Assembly: GCF_014269205.2 (NCBI RefSeq)
Contig: NZ_JABWRY020000001.1
Location: 3,348,001-3,412,000, forward strand
Direction: 5' to 3'
From: Pseudomonas kermanshahensis
GTDB taxonomy: Bacteria; Pseudomonadota; Gammaproteobacteria; Pseudomonadales; Pseudomonadaceae
DNA length: 64,000 nucleotides
Shown: positions 55,771-64,000 of the stretch, one piece after another
Layout of the letters: each line of letters begins with the position of its first letter
Position numbering within the stretch: position 1 is the first letter of the stretch
Program-made: the position numbers and the translations under genes
Notes under the pieces: generated by a model
Database searches by the model: none
What the model saw: the letters and a program-made list of their open reading frames with translations, nothing else
Told to the model about the DNA's origin: nothing

Positions 55771-56802
55771 ATGAAAAAGCTGTTACCCACTTCAACCGCC
55801 GGCAGTTTGCCTAAACCGTCCTGGCTCGCACAACCTGAGACACTTTGGTCGCCTTGGAAGCTGCATGATGAGGCCCTGATCGAGGGCAAACACGATGCCT
55901 TGCGTTTGTCATTGCACGAACAGCAAGTTGCAGGCATTGACATTGTCAGTGATGGTGAGCAAACGCGACAGCACTTTGTCACGACGTTTATTGAGCACCT
56001 GAGCGGTGTCGATTTCGAGAAGCGTGAAACCGTTAGAATTCGCGATCGCTATGACGCCAGCGTGCCGACGGTTGTAGGGGCTGTGGCTCGCCAGAAACCG
56101 GTGTTTGTCGAGGACGCCAAGTTCTTGCGCCAGCAGACCAAGCAACCCATCAAATGGGCACTGCCAGGCCCCATGACCATGATTGATACGCTGTACGACA
56201 GCCACTATAAAAGCCGTGAAAAGCTGGCCTGGGAATTTGCCAAAATTCTCAACCAGGAGGCCAAGGAGTTGGAAGCTGCTGGGGTCGACATCATCCAGTT
56301 CGATGAGCCCGCATTCAACGTCTTCTTTGATGAGGTGAACGACTGGGGGGTGGCCACCCTGGAGAGGGCCATTGAAGGGCTTAAATGCGAAACGGCTGTG
56401 CATATCTGCTACGGGTATGGCATCAAGGCCAACACCGACTGGAAAAAAACCCTCGGGTCAGAGTGGCGGCAGTATGAAGAAGCCTTCCCCAAGCTGCAAA
56501 AATCCAGCATCGACATCGTCTCGCTGGAATGCCACAACTCCCGCGTGCCGGTGGATCTCATTGAACTGATTCGCGGTAAAAAGGTGATGGTTGGCGCCAT
56601 TGATGTGGCAACCCATACCATTGAAACCCCCGAGGAAGTCGCCAATACCCTGCGCAAGGCCCTTCAGTTCGTCGACATCGACAAGCTCTACCCGTGCACC
56701 AACTGCGGCATGGCGCCGTTACCACGCCACGTTGCCAGAGGGAAATTGAGTGCGTTGACTGCAGGCGCTGAAATCGTCCGCAACGAATACGCCAACGCGT
56801 AG
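55771..56802 (+). CDS. mesD: MesD, folate-independent methionine synthase
   Basis: 343 residues, matching only the C-terminal catalytic barrel of MetE. Zinc and homocysteine ligands are visible: HIC (His and Cys in VHICYGYG), and the final Cys in YPCTNCGMAPL, plus DEPAF. The N-terminal folate-binding half of MetE is absent. With mesX upstream it matches the oxygen-requiring MesD type described by Price and colleagues (recalled from memory) rather than a broken metE. Confidence 0.9.
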   Translation: MKKLLPTSTAGSLPKPSWLAQPETLWSPWKLHDEALIEGKHDALRLSLHEQQVAGIDIVSDGEQTRQHFVTTFIEHLSGVDFEKRETVRIRDRYDASVPTVVGAVARQKPVFVEDAKFLRQQTKQPIKWALPGPMTMIDTLYDSHYKSREKLAWEFAKILNQEAKELEAAGVDIIQFDEPAFNVFFDEVNDWGVATLERAIEGLKCETAVHICYGYGIKANTDWKKTLGSEWRQYEEAFPKLQKSSIDIVSLECHNSRVPVDLIELIRGKKVMVGAIDVATHTIETPEEVANTLRKALQFVDIDKLYPCTNCGMAPLPRHVARGKLSALTAGAEIVRNEYANA

Positions 56803-56899
56803 ATTTAAGTTCCTCCCTCTGTGTTCTTCCCAGCCTTGGCCAATCCCTCTACAATCGAGAGTGTTTCGTATTTGCATCCTCCGCCGGCTGGGAGAGGGA

Positions 56900-57415
56900 A
56901 TGTCCACAATGCCCCCCGACGCAGTACCTCATGAGCATCTGCATGTGCTGTACCGTGACCACAACGTGTGGTTGCGTAGCTGGTTGCGCCATCGGCTGAA
57001 CAACTCAGCGGATGCCGCGGACCTGGCCCAGGATACCTTTGTGCGCGTGCTGCTGGCCCGCACCGCCAGCAGCCTGAAGGAGCCGCGGCATTACCTGGCG
57101 ACCATCGCCCGTGGCCTGGTCATCGATTTGTACCGGCGGCGCAGCCTGGAACAGGCCTACCTCGAAGCCTTGCAACTGCGCCCCGAAGCCTATGCCCCTT
57201 CGGCAGAAACCCGTGCACAGATCCTGGATAGCCTGCTGGCCATCGATCGCCTGCTCGATGGCCTGGGCACGCGTACCCGGCAGATTTTCCTGGCGGTGCA
57301 ACTGGATGGGCTGTCCTACGAGAAAGCCGCTGAACGCTGTGGGGTATCGGTAAGCACCGTGCGCAAGCACCTGGCCCGCGGCCTCATGCATTGCCTGCTG
57401 CTGGACGAGGCATGA
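56900..57415 (+). CDS. FecI-type ECF sigma factor
   Basis: 171 residues: sigma region 2 (ADLAQDTFVRVLLA) and region 4 (LDGLSYEKAAERCGVSVSTVRKHLARGL). The ATG at 56900 has GGGAG just upstream. Overlaps fecR by 4 bp. Family members transcribe the adjacent TonB receptor gene once released by ferric-siderophore signalling. I see no convincing Fur box in the 97 bp upstream. Confidence 0.9.
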   Translation: MSTMPPDAVPHEHLHVLYRDHNVWLRSWLRHRLNNSADAADLAQDTFVRVLLARTASSLKEPRHYLATIARGLVIDLYRRRSLEQAYLEALQLRPEAYAPSAETRAQILDSLLAIDRLLDGLGTRTRQIFLAVQLDGLSYEKAAERCGVSVSTVRKHLARGLMHCLLLDEA

Positions 57416-58335
57416 AGCGCGCCCTGGCCCAGGCGGTGGACTGGTACGTGCGCCTTAACGAAAGCACGGTCAGCCCTGCCACCCACAGCCAGTGGCAAGC
57501 CTGGCTGGCGGCAGACCCGCAGCACGCACAAGCCTGGGCCCGGCTTGAGCATTTGCAGCAACGCTTGGCCCAAGCCCCTGCGGCGGTGGGTGCGGCGACC
57601 CTTGAACAAGCCCGGCAACAGCGCCGTGCGGCGGTCAAGATGCTGGCGCTGTTGCTCGGGGTCGGCGTGGTCGGTTGGCAGGGTTATCAGCTTTCGCCTT
57701 GGCAGGCGGACTACGCCACGCGCGTGGGGCAACGCCGCCACCTGACGCTGGCTGACGGCAGCCGCTTGGTGCTGGACACCGACACCCAAGTGAACCTGTA
57801 TTTCGATGGCCAGCAGCGGCTGATCGTGCTGAAGCAGGGCGAAATTCTGGTGGAAACGGCCAAGGATACGCGCCCACTGAGCGTGCAGTCGGCCGAGGGC
57901 CGAATCCTCGCCCTCGGCACGCGCTTTGCCGTGCGCCAGGGGCACGGCAGCACCCGGGTCACGGTCGAGGCGCACGCCGTGGAGGTCCGGCCAAGGCTAG
58001 CGCAGGCTCAGGTGATGCGTGCCGAAGCTGGGCAAACCCTAACCTTTACCGCAGACCGAATCGGGCCACTGCACCCCGCCGCCGCGCAAAGTTCGGCCTG
58101 GGCGCGGGGCATGCTGGTGGTGGTCGACTGGCGCCTGGACGACGTGCTCGCCGAGCTTTCACGCTACCGCCCCGGCTACCTCGGTTGCGCGCCCGAGGTC
58201 GCCGGTTTGCGGCTGTCCGGCACCTTCCTGCTGGATGACAGCGAGGCGGTGCTGGCCAATCTGCAGGACTCACTGCCCGTGCACATCCGGCGCCTGACCC
58301 GTTACTGGGTGCGGATCGAGGCGGGTGCGGCATGA
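57412..58335 (+). CDS. FecR-type anti-sigma/signal transducer
   Basis: 307 residues: N-terminal DUF4880 cytoplasmic domain (AVDWYVRLNESTVSPATHSQWQ), one membrane span (about 77-95), FecR domain (LTLADGSRLVLDTDTQVNL, GEILVETAKD), and a C-terminal STN-like part. Passes the receptor signal across the inner membrane to the ECF sigma factor. Translationally coupled to it. Confidence 0.92.
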   Translation: MKRALAQAVDWYVRLNESTVSPATHSQWQAWLAADPQHAQAWARLEHLQQRLAQAPAAVGAATLEQARQQRRAAVKMLALLLGVGVVGWQGYQLSPWQADYATRVGQRRHLTLADGSRLVLDTDTQVNLYFDGQQRLIVLKQGEILVETAKDTRPLSVQSAEGRILALGTRFAVRQGHGSTRVTVEAHAVEVRPRLAQAQVMRAEAGQTLTFTADRIGPLHPAAAQSSAWARGMLVVVDWRLDDVLAELSRYRPGYLGCAPEVAGLRLSGTFLLDDSEAVLANLQDSLPVHIRRLTRYWVRIEAGAA

Positions 58336-58382
58336 AGCAAAACTTTTTCGCGTGAGGGGTAACAGATTTCGATTTCTGCTTC
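58334..58382 (+). promoter_or_regulatory. Inverted repeat region before the TonB receptor
   Basis: GAAGCA (58334-58339) and TGCTTC (58377-58382) flank an AT-rich then TGAGGGGTAACAG segment in the 107-bp fecR-receptor gap. This is where the ECF sigma promoter should lie, but I cannot assign -35/-10 boxes with confidence. Confidence 0.3.
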
Positions 58383-58442
58383 GGCTCTAGCTGCACATGC
58401 GTAAAAAACGCAGCCACTGCCAACCCCAACAGGAAGTTGTTC

Positions 58443-60893
58443 ATGTTCGTACCCCCCTCCCGACTCGCCTGCGGTATCCACCGCGCAGCGCTCACCCTGA
58501 GCCTGGCCGGCTCGCTGCTGGTGCTGCCCGCTGCCTGGGCGCAAGCACAGCGCTATGACATCCCAGCTGGCAGCCTGGCCGAGGCCCTCAGCCAATTCGC
58601 TGCCGCCAGCGGGGTCATGATCACCTTCAGCGCCGAAGATACCGCGGGCCTCGGCTCACCAGGCCTGCAGGGAGATTTCGAGCTGCACCAGGGGTTTGCC
58701 CGCTTGCTCCAGGGCAGCGGCCTGCGGCTCGTACAGGCGGGGAACAAACGGTACGTGCTGGCCAAGGCCGAGCGCGGCGCTGCCTTGGAACTGGGCGCCA
58801 CCAGCATCAACGCCACAGGCCTGGGGGCCACCACCGAGGGCACTGGCTCGTACACCACAGGCCAGAGCAGCACGGCCACCAAACTGCCGTTGACCCTTCG
58901 CGAAACGCCGCAGTCGATCAGCGTGGTTACCCGTCAGCGTATGGATGACCAGGGGCTGAACGACATCACCGAGGTGTTGCAACAGACGCCGGGGTTGTCG
59001 GTGCAGAGCCTTGGCAGTGAGCGTTTCAACATTTATTCGCGTGGCTACTCGGTCGATAACTACCAGTTCGACGGCATCCCCACCACGCTGGATATCGCAA
59101 CCCAGATGTCGGCGCAGAGCCTGGCCGACATGGCCATCTACGACCGTGTCGAAGTGCTGCGCGGTGCCACTGGGCTAATGACTGGCGCGGGCGACCCATC
59201 GGCCACGATCAACCTCGTGCGCAAACGCCCTACGGCCGAGTTCAAGGGCCACATCACGGCTGGCGTGGGTTCGTGGGACAAGTACCGTAGCGAAGTCGAC
59301 CTGTCCGGCCCGTTGACGCCCACCGGCAACGTGCGTGGGCGCATGGTCGCGGCTTACCAGCAGAACAACAGCTTCATGGACCATTATTCCCAGGAAAAGC
59401 AGATTTTCTACGGGGTCCTGGAAGCCGACCTGACCGACACCACGTTGCTGACGGTGGGTGCCGACTACCAGAAAAACAACCCGCAAGGCTCGTCTTCGGT
59501 GGCGTTCCCGCTGTTCCACAGCAATGGCGAGCAAACGTCGTTCTCGCGCTCCACCAACAGCGCCGCGCGCTGGAGCCATAACCCGCAAGATGCCCTCAAC
59601 ACCTTCGCAAGCCTCGAGCAGAAACTGGCGTATGACTGGACCCTGAAGGCGTCGGTCAACCAAATGTATATCAAGCGTGACGACTACAAACTGGCCACCG
59701 CCAGTTGGGGCTTCCCCGACGAGAGCACTGGTGCAGGTGTACGCCTGTATGGTGGCGCAGGCAGCACTTGGCAGAAACAGACCGGCCTGGATGTACAAGC
59801 CCAAGGCCCGTTCCAGCTGTTCGGCCGCCAGCATGAGTTGATCGTCGGCTACAACTATTCACGTTACGAAAACCGCCATACACCGACCCGGGGTACCCGC
59901 ATCGAAGGCACCTTCGTCAACGTCTACGACTGGGACAACTATACAGACAAACCGGTAATGGGTGGCGGCAAGCTCTATGATGGCGACACCGTCATTCACC
60001 AGACCGGCACCTACATTGCCACCCGCCTGCGCCCGACCGATGACCTGTCGGTTATCCTGGGTGCGCGAGTCAGCAAGTACGACTACGACTACGACCTGAC
60101 CTACCCGGCGACGCCCCTCAGCAACCGCACGACCGACTACAAGGAAAACGGCGTTGTCACCCCTTACGCCGGTGTGGTCTATGACCTCAACGACATCCAC
60201 TCGGTGTATGCCAGCTGGACCAGCATCTACAAACCACAGAGCCTGCGTGATGCCGACGGCTCGACCCTCGAGCCGCGTGAGGGCGACAACTACGAGGTGG
60301 GCCTGAAGAGTGAATTCTTCGACGGTCGCCTGAATACCAGCATCGCAGCCTATGAGGTCAAGCAGGACAACCTGGCCGTGCTCGACGAAGGCAAGACCGT
60401 CAACAATGATGGTATGACTGCCGCGTACAAAGCCGTGAGCGGCGCCACCACCCGTGGCTTTGAAGTCGAGGCCAACGGCGAGTTGATGCCCGGCTGGAAC
60501 GTCTCGGCCAGCTATAACCACGGCATCACCAAGGACCGCGATGGCGAGCGCTTGAACACCGAAGCCCCGGCCAACATGGTGAAACTGTGGAGCACCTACC
60601 GACTACCGGGAGACTTCGACCGCCTGACCGTCGGCGGCGGTGCCAACTGGCAGAGCGGCACCCACATCACCGTCACGCCAAGCACCGCATTGGGCACGGT
60701 CAAAGCCAAGCAATCGCAGTTCACCGTGGTCAACCTGATGGCCCGCTATCAACTGACCGACCAACTTTCCACGACGCTCAACATCAACAATCTGTTCGAC
60801 AAGAAATACATCAGTGCGTTGGATACCACCTTCTACAGCGGCTATTACGGCGAGCCACGCAACGTGATGTTAAATACCCGATACGATTTCTGA
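58443..60893 (+). CDS. TonB-dependent ferric-siderophore receptor with signalling domain
   Basis: 816 residues: signal peptide (to AQA near residue 37), STN signalling domain (about 38-105, YDIPAGSLAEALSQFAAASG), plug (TLRETPQSISVVTRQRMDDQ, VEVLRGATGLMTGAGDPSATINLVRKRP) and 22-strand barrel ending in the usual terminal Phe. AGGAAG is six bases before the ATG. The FecA/FpvA type, with the adjacent FecI-FecR pair. The plug resembles receptors for hydroxamate or mixed siderophores, but the ligand is not certain. Confidence 0.94.
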   Translation: MFVPPSRLACGIHRAALTLSLAGSLLVLPAAWAQAQRYDIPAGSLAEALSQFAAASGVMITFSAEDTAGLGSPGLQGDFELHQGFARLLQGSGLRLVQAGNKRYVLAKAERGAALELGATSINATGLGATTEGTGSYTTGQSSTATKLPLTLRETPQSISVVTRQRMDDQGLNDITEVLQQTPGLSVQSLGSERFNIYSRGYSVDNYQFDGIPTTLDIATQMSAQSLADMAIYDRVEVLRGATGLMTGAGDPSATINLVRKRPTAEFKGHITAGVGSWDKYRSEVDLSGPLTPTGNVRGRMVAAYQQNNSFMDHYSQEKQIFYGVLEADLTDTTLLTVGADYQKNNPQGSSSVAFPLFHSNGEQTSFSRSTNSAARWSHNPQDALNTFASLEQKLAYDWTLKASVNQMYIKRDDYKLATASWGFPDESTGAGVRLYGGAGSTWQKQTGLDVQAQGPFQLFGRQHELIVGYNYSRYENRHTPTRGTRIEGTFVNVYDWDNYTDKPVMGGGKLYDGDTVIHQTGTYIATRLRPTDDLSVILGARVSKYDYDYDLTYPATPLSNRTTDYKENGVVTPYAGVVYDLNDIHSVYASWTSIYKPQSLRDADGSTLEPREGDNYEVGLKSEFFDGRLNTSIAAYEVKQDNLAVLDEGKTVNNDGMTAAYKAVSGATTRGFEVEANGELMPGWNVSASYNHGITKDRDGERLNTEAPANMVKLWSTYRLPGDFDRLTVGGGANWQSGTHITVTPSTALGTVKAKQSQFTVVNLMARYQLTDQLSTTLNINNLFDKKYISALDTTFYSGYYGEPRNVMLNTRYDF

Positions 60894-61012
60894 GCAGCCC
60901 CATGGCCTGAAATAAGGGGCCGCTGCGCGCCGAGTGTGTGATTTTTGCTGCTGAGCCTGCGTCTGAAACGCTACCCCTCGCTGTCGAATGGGGAGTGATA
61001 ACAGGGCCTTCC

Positions 61013-61921
61013 ATGCAAACGCTGTTGAACGAGATTCTCGACGAAGTGCGCCCCTTGATCGGCAAGGGCAAAGTGGCTGACTACATTCCTGCGCTGGCCG
61101 ACGTGCCAGCGCAGCAATTGGGTATTGCAGTCTATGGCAACGATGGCAGTTATCACTGCGCGGGTGACGCCCTGGTGCCATTCTCGGTGCAGAGCATTTC
61201 CAAGGTATTCAGCCTGGTCCAGGCAATTGGCCATTCCGGTGAAGCCATTTGGGAGCGGCTTGGGCATGAGCCGTCAGGCCAGCCATTCAACTCGCTGGTG
61301 CAGCTGGAGTTCGAGCGCGGGCGCCCGCGCAATCCCTTTATCAACGCCGGTGCGTTGGTCATCTGTGATATCAACCAATCGCGCTTCGCAGCCCCCACGT
61401 TGTCGATGCGCGATTTCGTGCGACGGCTCTCGGCCAACCCCCATATTGCGATCGATACCCGCGTCGCGGATTCGGAGTATCAATTCCGCGCGCGCAACGC
61501 GGCCATGGCTTACCTCATGCAGTCCTTTGGCAACTTCCATAACGACGTCGAGACGGTGTTACGCAGTTACTTCAGTTATTGCGCGCTGCAGATGAGCTGC
61601 CTCGATCTGGCCCGCGCCTTCTGCTTTCTGGCCAACGACGGGTTCTGCAAGCACAGCGGCGAGCAAATCCTGAGCCGACGCCAGACCCAGCAGGTGAACT
61701 CGATCATGGCCACCAGCGGGTTGTATGACGAAGCCGGGAATTTCGCCTACCGCGTGGGGTTGCCAGGCAAGAGTGGCGTGGGTGGCGGGATTGTAGCAAT
61801 CGTGCCGGGCCAATTTACCGTATGCGTGTGGTCGCCGGAACTGAATGCTGCGGGCAACTCCTACGCGGGCATGGCGGCGCTCGAGTTGCTGAGTTCACGG
61901 ATCGGGTGGTCAGTGTTCTGA
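61013..61921 (+). CDS. glsA: Glutaminase
   Basis: 302 residues, the beta-lactamase-like serine glutaminase family of E. coli YneH size. Active-site motif [12 protein letters not shown] (Ser-x-x-Lys), [10 protein letters not shown], and the C-terminal [15 protein letters not shown]. Hydrolyses glutamine to glutamate and ammonia. No operon partners; the start at 61013 is chosen by family length, with AGGG upstream. Confidence 0.93.
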   Translation: MQTLLNEILDEVRPLIGKGKVADYIPALADVPAQQLGIAVYGNDGSYHCAGDALVPFSVQSISKVFSLVQAIGHSGEAIWERLGHEPSGQPFNSLVQLEFERGRPRNPFINAGALVICDINQSRFAAPTLSMRDFVRRLSANPHIAIDTRVADSEYQFRARNAAMAYLMQSFGNFHNDVETVLRSYFSYCALQMSCLDLARAFCFLANDGFCKHSGEQILSRRQTQQVNSIMATSGLYDEAGNFAYRVGLPGKSGVGGGIVAIVPGQFTVCVWSPELNAAGNSYAGMAALELLSSRIGWSVF

Positions 61922-61929
61922 CGCATTAC

Positions 61930-62014
61930 GTGGGAGCGGGCTTGCCCCGCGAACACCGGCGAAGCCGGTGCCATGCACCGCGTAGCCCCATTCGCGGGGC
62001 AAGCCCGCTCCCAC
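61930..62014. repeat. REP pair downstream of glsA
   Basis: GTGGGAGCGGGCTTGCCCCG at 61930 and its inverted copy ending CCCGCTCCCAC at 62014, enclosing CACCGGCGAAGCCGGTG. Confidence 0.9.
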
Positions 62015-62094
62015 ACAACTACTCCTACAAAGCCTAGTTTGCGTGCGCCCAAGCACTGGGCCTGCGCGAAGACGCTCCCGAACGCAATTTCTTG

Positions 62095-62132
62095 ATGTCT
62101 TAAATCATGACTATATGCGTCGTTTAAGACAT
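62095..62132 (+). promoter_or_regulatory. Perfect 10-bp inverted repeat upstream of the SDR gene
   Basis: ATGTCTTAAA (62095-62104) and TTTAAGACAT (62123-62132), spacer 18, located 50-87 bp upstream of the SDR start. AT-rich, placed over the expected promoter. A TetR- or LysR-type regulator site is likely; the LysR at the window end is one candidate. Confidence 0.55.
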
Positions 62133-62181
62133 ATCAATTTCTCTGCATCATGGCTCCACACCCAATCAACGGAGCTGGACC

Positions 62182-62976
62182 ATGACTCAGGAATACAAAG
62201 GCACTGCCCTGATCACAGGCGCATCTTCCGGCATCGGCGCGATCTACGCCGAACGCCTGGCTCAACGTGGCTACGACCTGGTTCTGGTCGCCCGCAATCG
62301 TGATCGCCTCAATGCCCTCGCCAGCCGTATCACCAACGAGACCCAGCAGAGTGTGGAAGTCTTCCAGGCGGACCTGGGCAGCTCAGCGGACTTGGCGCGC
62401 GTCGAGCGCAAATTGCGCGAGGACGCCAGCATCAACCTGTTGGTTAATAACGCCGGCATCGGCACCCACACCAGCTTGATGGAAAGCGATGTCGAGCGCA
62501 TGGCCGAGATGATCACACTCAACGTCACCGCACTGACACGGCTCACCTACGCCGCTGCTCCGGGCTTCGTCGCTCGCAAACAGGGCGCAGTCATCAATAT
62601 TTCCTCCATCGTCAGCCTGGCCCCCGAATTACTGAATGGTGTGTACGGCGCAAGCAAAGCCTACGTAACCGCCTTCACTCAGTCGCTGCACAAAGAGCTG
62701 GCAGAACATGGCATCAGGGTTCAAGCGGTGCTGCCAGGCGCCACAGCGACCGACTTCTGGGAGATCGGGGGGCTGCCTGTCGAGAACCTTGATCCCAACA
62801 TCGTGATGTCAGCCAGCGACCTGGTGGATGGCGCCCTTCAAGACTTCGACAACAGCGTCCTGATCTCCATCCCTTCCATGCACGACCTGCAGCATTTCGA
62901 ACGCTACGAAAGCAGCCGCAAAGCGCTGTTCGGGCATCTTTCCAGCAACACACTCGCACCGCGTTATGGCGCTTGA
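62182..62976 (+). CDS. Short-chain dehydrogenase/reductase
   Basis: 264 residues. TGASSGIG cofactor motif, NNAGIG, and the Ser-Tyr-Lys catalytic set ([12 protein letters not shown]). The classical SDR type close to DltE/YqjQ-like reductases. Substrate unknown. Its 3' end overlaps a remnant of a zinc-type alcohol dehydrogenase on the other strand. Confidence 0.9.
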   Translation: MTQEYKGTALITGASSGIGAIYAERLAQRGYDLVLVARNRDRLNALASRITNETQQSVEVFQADLGSSADLARVERKLREDASINLLVNNAGIGTHTSLMESDVERMAEMITLNVTALTRLTYAAAPGFVARKQGAVINISSIVSLAPELLNGVYGASKAYVTAFTQSLHKELAEHGIRVQAVLPGATATDFWEIGGLPVENLDPNIVMSASDLVDGALQDFDNSVLISIPSMHDLQHFERYESSRKALFGHLSSNTLAPRYGA

Positions 62977-63090
62977 TCGATTGCGCCGGCGTAAAATACT
63001 TCGTCACCCACGTTGAACAGTGACACATCACTGCCCACTTCACGCACGATGCCAACAGTATCCCAACCAGCACCTGAACCGCTGATCAGC
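62964..63090 (-). pseudogene. Fragment of a zinc-type alcohol dehydrogenase/quinone oxidoreductase
   Basis: Minus-strand reading [19 protein letters not shown] then [16 protein letters not shown] ends in TAA at 62964. It matches the conserved GWDxxGVVxxVGxxVxxFxxGDEVxYAG segment of MDR-family enzymes. The rest of the gene is missing on both sides. Confidence 0.65.
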
Positions 63091-63288
63091 CATTCGCGCT
63101 GGTACGCCTTACCCAGGCGCCAACGCATTGATGAGGACGAAGGGTCTGCAGTGCCGCTTCGGCACGCACGTCAGTCGGTACTCGAGTAAGCTTGAAGCAG
63201 ATGCGGGGCCCCCTGCCCCGCTATTCGAACCTAGGCGCCTGCAGATCATCGACTCGTATGATTTCCTTCACTTTGACACGTCATTTAT
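62977..63288. other. Interval between SDR and LysR
   Basis: 312 bp, mostly the alcohol-dehydrogenase remnant to about 63090 and then unassigned sequence. A 73-codon plus-strand frame at 63128 has no family likeness. Confidence 0.5.
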
Positions 63289-64000
63289 TCAACGATGCTG
63301 CGTCTCACGCACAAACTCGATCAGCGCCTTTAGCGCTGGCGGTACGTGACGCCGGCTTGAGTAGTAGATGAAAAACCTGCTTGGCAAGGCTCTCCAGTCT
63401 TCCAGCACTTCCTCCAATTGCCCCCGAGCCAAGTATTCCCTTGCCATCTCCTCATACACGTACGCGATCCCGGCGCCGTCTTTCGCCGCTTGAATCATCA
63501 TGGTGTCATCTTCCAGTATTAACGGCCCTGCCACGGCCAGGCGCATAGGCTGCCCCTCGGCAAGATATTCCCACTTGTACAGTTTGCCGCTGGGAAAGCG
63601 TCGGCCAATGCAGGCGTGCTCAAGTAGCCTTTGCGGTGTGTCCGGTGTCCCGTGCCTACTGAGGTAACTGGGGGCAGCAACGGTGACAAACCCCTGGGGT
63701 GGGCCCACCGGGACGGCGATCATGTCACCCGCCAGGCTCTCGCCGAAGCGCACGCCGGCATCGAACCCTTTGCCGACGATGTCGCTCAACCCATCATCGG
63801 CCACCAGCTCTACGTTGATGCGTGGGTAGGCTGCCGTGAATCGCGCCAGCAGCGGCGCAATAACAAGACGGGCAGCGGGCCGCGATACGTTCAATCGCAG
63901 CGTGCCGGTGGGGACTTCCTGTTTGAAGGTCAATTCATGCAACGCGTTGGCGACCTCCGTCAAGGCAGGGACCAACGTGGCGAGCAGTTGATTACCCGCT
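63289..64000 (-). CDS. LysR-family regulator, N-terminus outside the window
   Basis: About 237 codons present, running off the right edge. The visible part is the linker and effector domain (GTLRLNVSRPAARLVIAPLLARF, VELVADDGLSDIVGKGFDAGVRFGE, MIQAAKDGAGIAYVYEEMARE), typical of the CrgA/AaeR-type LysR group. The HTH lies beyond 64000. Convergent with the SDR gene. Confidence 0.85.
   Translation of the reverse strand, partial: AGNQLLATLVPALTEVANALHELTFKQEVPTGTLRLNVSRPAARLVIAPLLARFTAAYPRINVELVADDGLSDIVGKGFDAGVRFGESLAGDMIAVPVGPPQGFVTVAAPSYLSRHGTPDTPQRLLEHACIGRRFPSGKLYKWEYLAEGQPMRLAVAGPLILEDDTMMIQAAKDGAGIAYVYEEMAREYLARGQLEEVLEDWRALPSRFFIYYSSRRHVPPALKALIEFVRETQHR

Noticed and set aside
56803..56899. 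Fur box before the FecI-type sigma gene
   Set aside because: No stretch close enough to the Fur consensus to name.
1..64000. CRISPR array, tRNA, rRNA, phage or intact IS
   Set aside because: No regularly spaced repeats, no cloverleaf sequence I recognise, no transposase or integrase reading frame.

Overview
The window looks like chromosome of the Pseudomonas putida group. The reasons are a GcsR-type second glycine-cleavage operon, a class II (medium-chain) PHA synthase, the coding bias, and seven scattered REP palindromes of the type GTGGGAGCGGGCTTG and its relatives. There is no rRNA, tRNA, CRISPR array, phage or intact insertion sequence. Functions are called from the translated sequence and from family knowledge recalled from memory; no database search was run.

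Layout. 0-5 kb: a Tat-targeted L-amino-acid deaminase with a secreted RidA, a CsbD-like stress protein, a broken cytochrome c, and a MetQ-like binding protein overlapping a SolA-like oxidase. 5.4-13.8 kb, all minus strand: aldehyde dehydrogenase, homoserine dehydrogenase, Lrp regulator, a divergent threonine synthase, LysR, an MmuP-like permease and a trans-sulfuration PLP enzyme, together suggesting homoserine or methionine-derivative use. 14-24 kb: lipA, gcvT, glyA, gcvP, gcvH, the sigma-54 activator gcsR and cycA, with two strong -24/-12 promoters and GcsR-like sites. 24.5-31.7 kb: GMC oxidoreductase, NCS1 permease, a 59-residue membrane protein, aldehyde dehydrogenase, ureohydrolase and a divergent LysR, which reads as a route from a guanidino alcohol to an acid plus urea.

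31.7-46.8 kb is mixed accessory sequence: two gene remnants beside a REP, a P-loop kinase, an orphan PHA synthase, an AraC/GyrI regulator, a LysR facing a shikimate transporter plus type II dehydroquinase (with a 192-bp inverted-repeat element inserted between them), a chemoreceptor, a fused mannitol-1-phosphate phosphatase/dehydrogenase, a LysR/tautomerase pair, a GNAT enzyme, a kinase, and an MFS pseudogene with an internal deletion. 46.9-52.1 kb holds a very compact six-gene operon (ketopantoate-reductase-like, VOC, MaoC, CoA-transferase, aroE, aroQ) facing its own LysR across a perfect 18-bp palindrome. I recognise no described pathway with this gene set, and it is the best candidate here for an unknown system.

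52.3-64 kb: OsmC, an MFS exporter, the oxygen-dependent folate-independent methionine synthase pair mesX-mesD behind a 10-bp inverted repeat, a FecI/FecR/TonB-receptor iron-uptake unit, glutaminase, an SDR with a palindromic upstream site, an alcohol-dehydrogenase remnant, and a LysR running off the end. Recurrent themes are amino-acid and sulfur-amino-acid use (deaminase, glycine cleavage, CycA, MetQ, MmuP, MesXD) and shikimate chemistry (two aroQ, aroE, a transporter).
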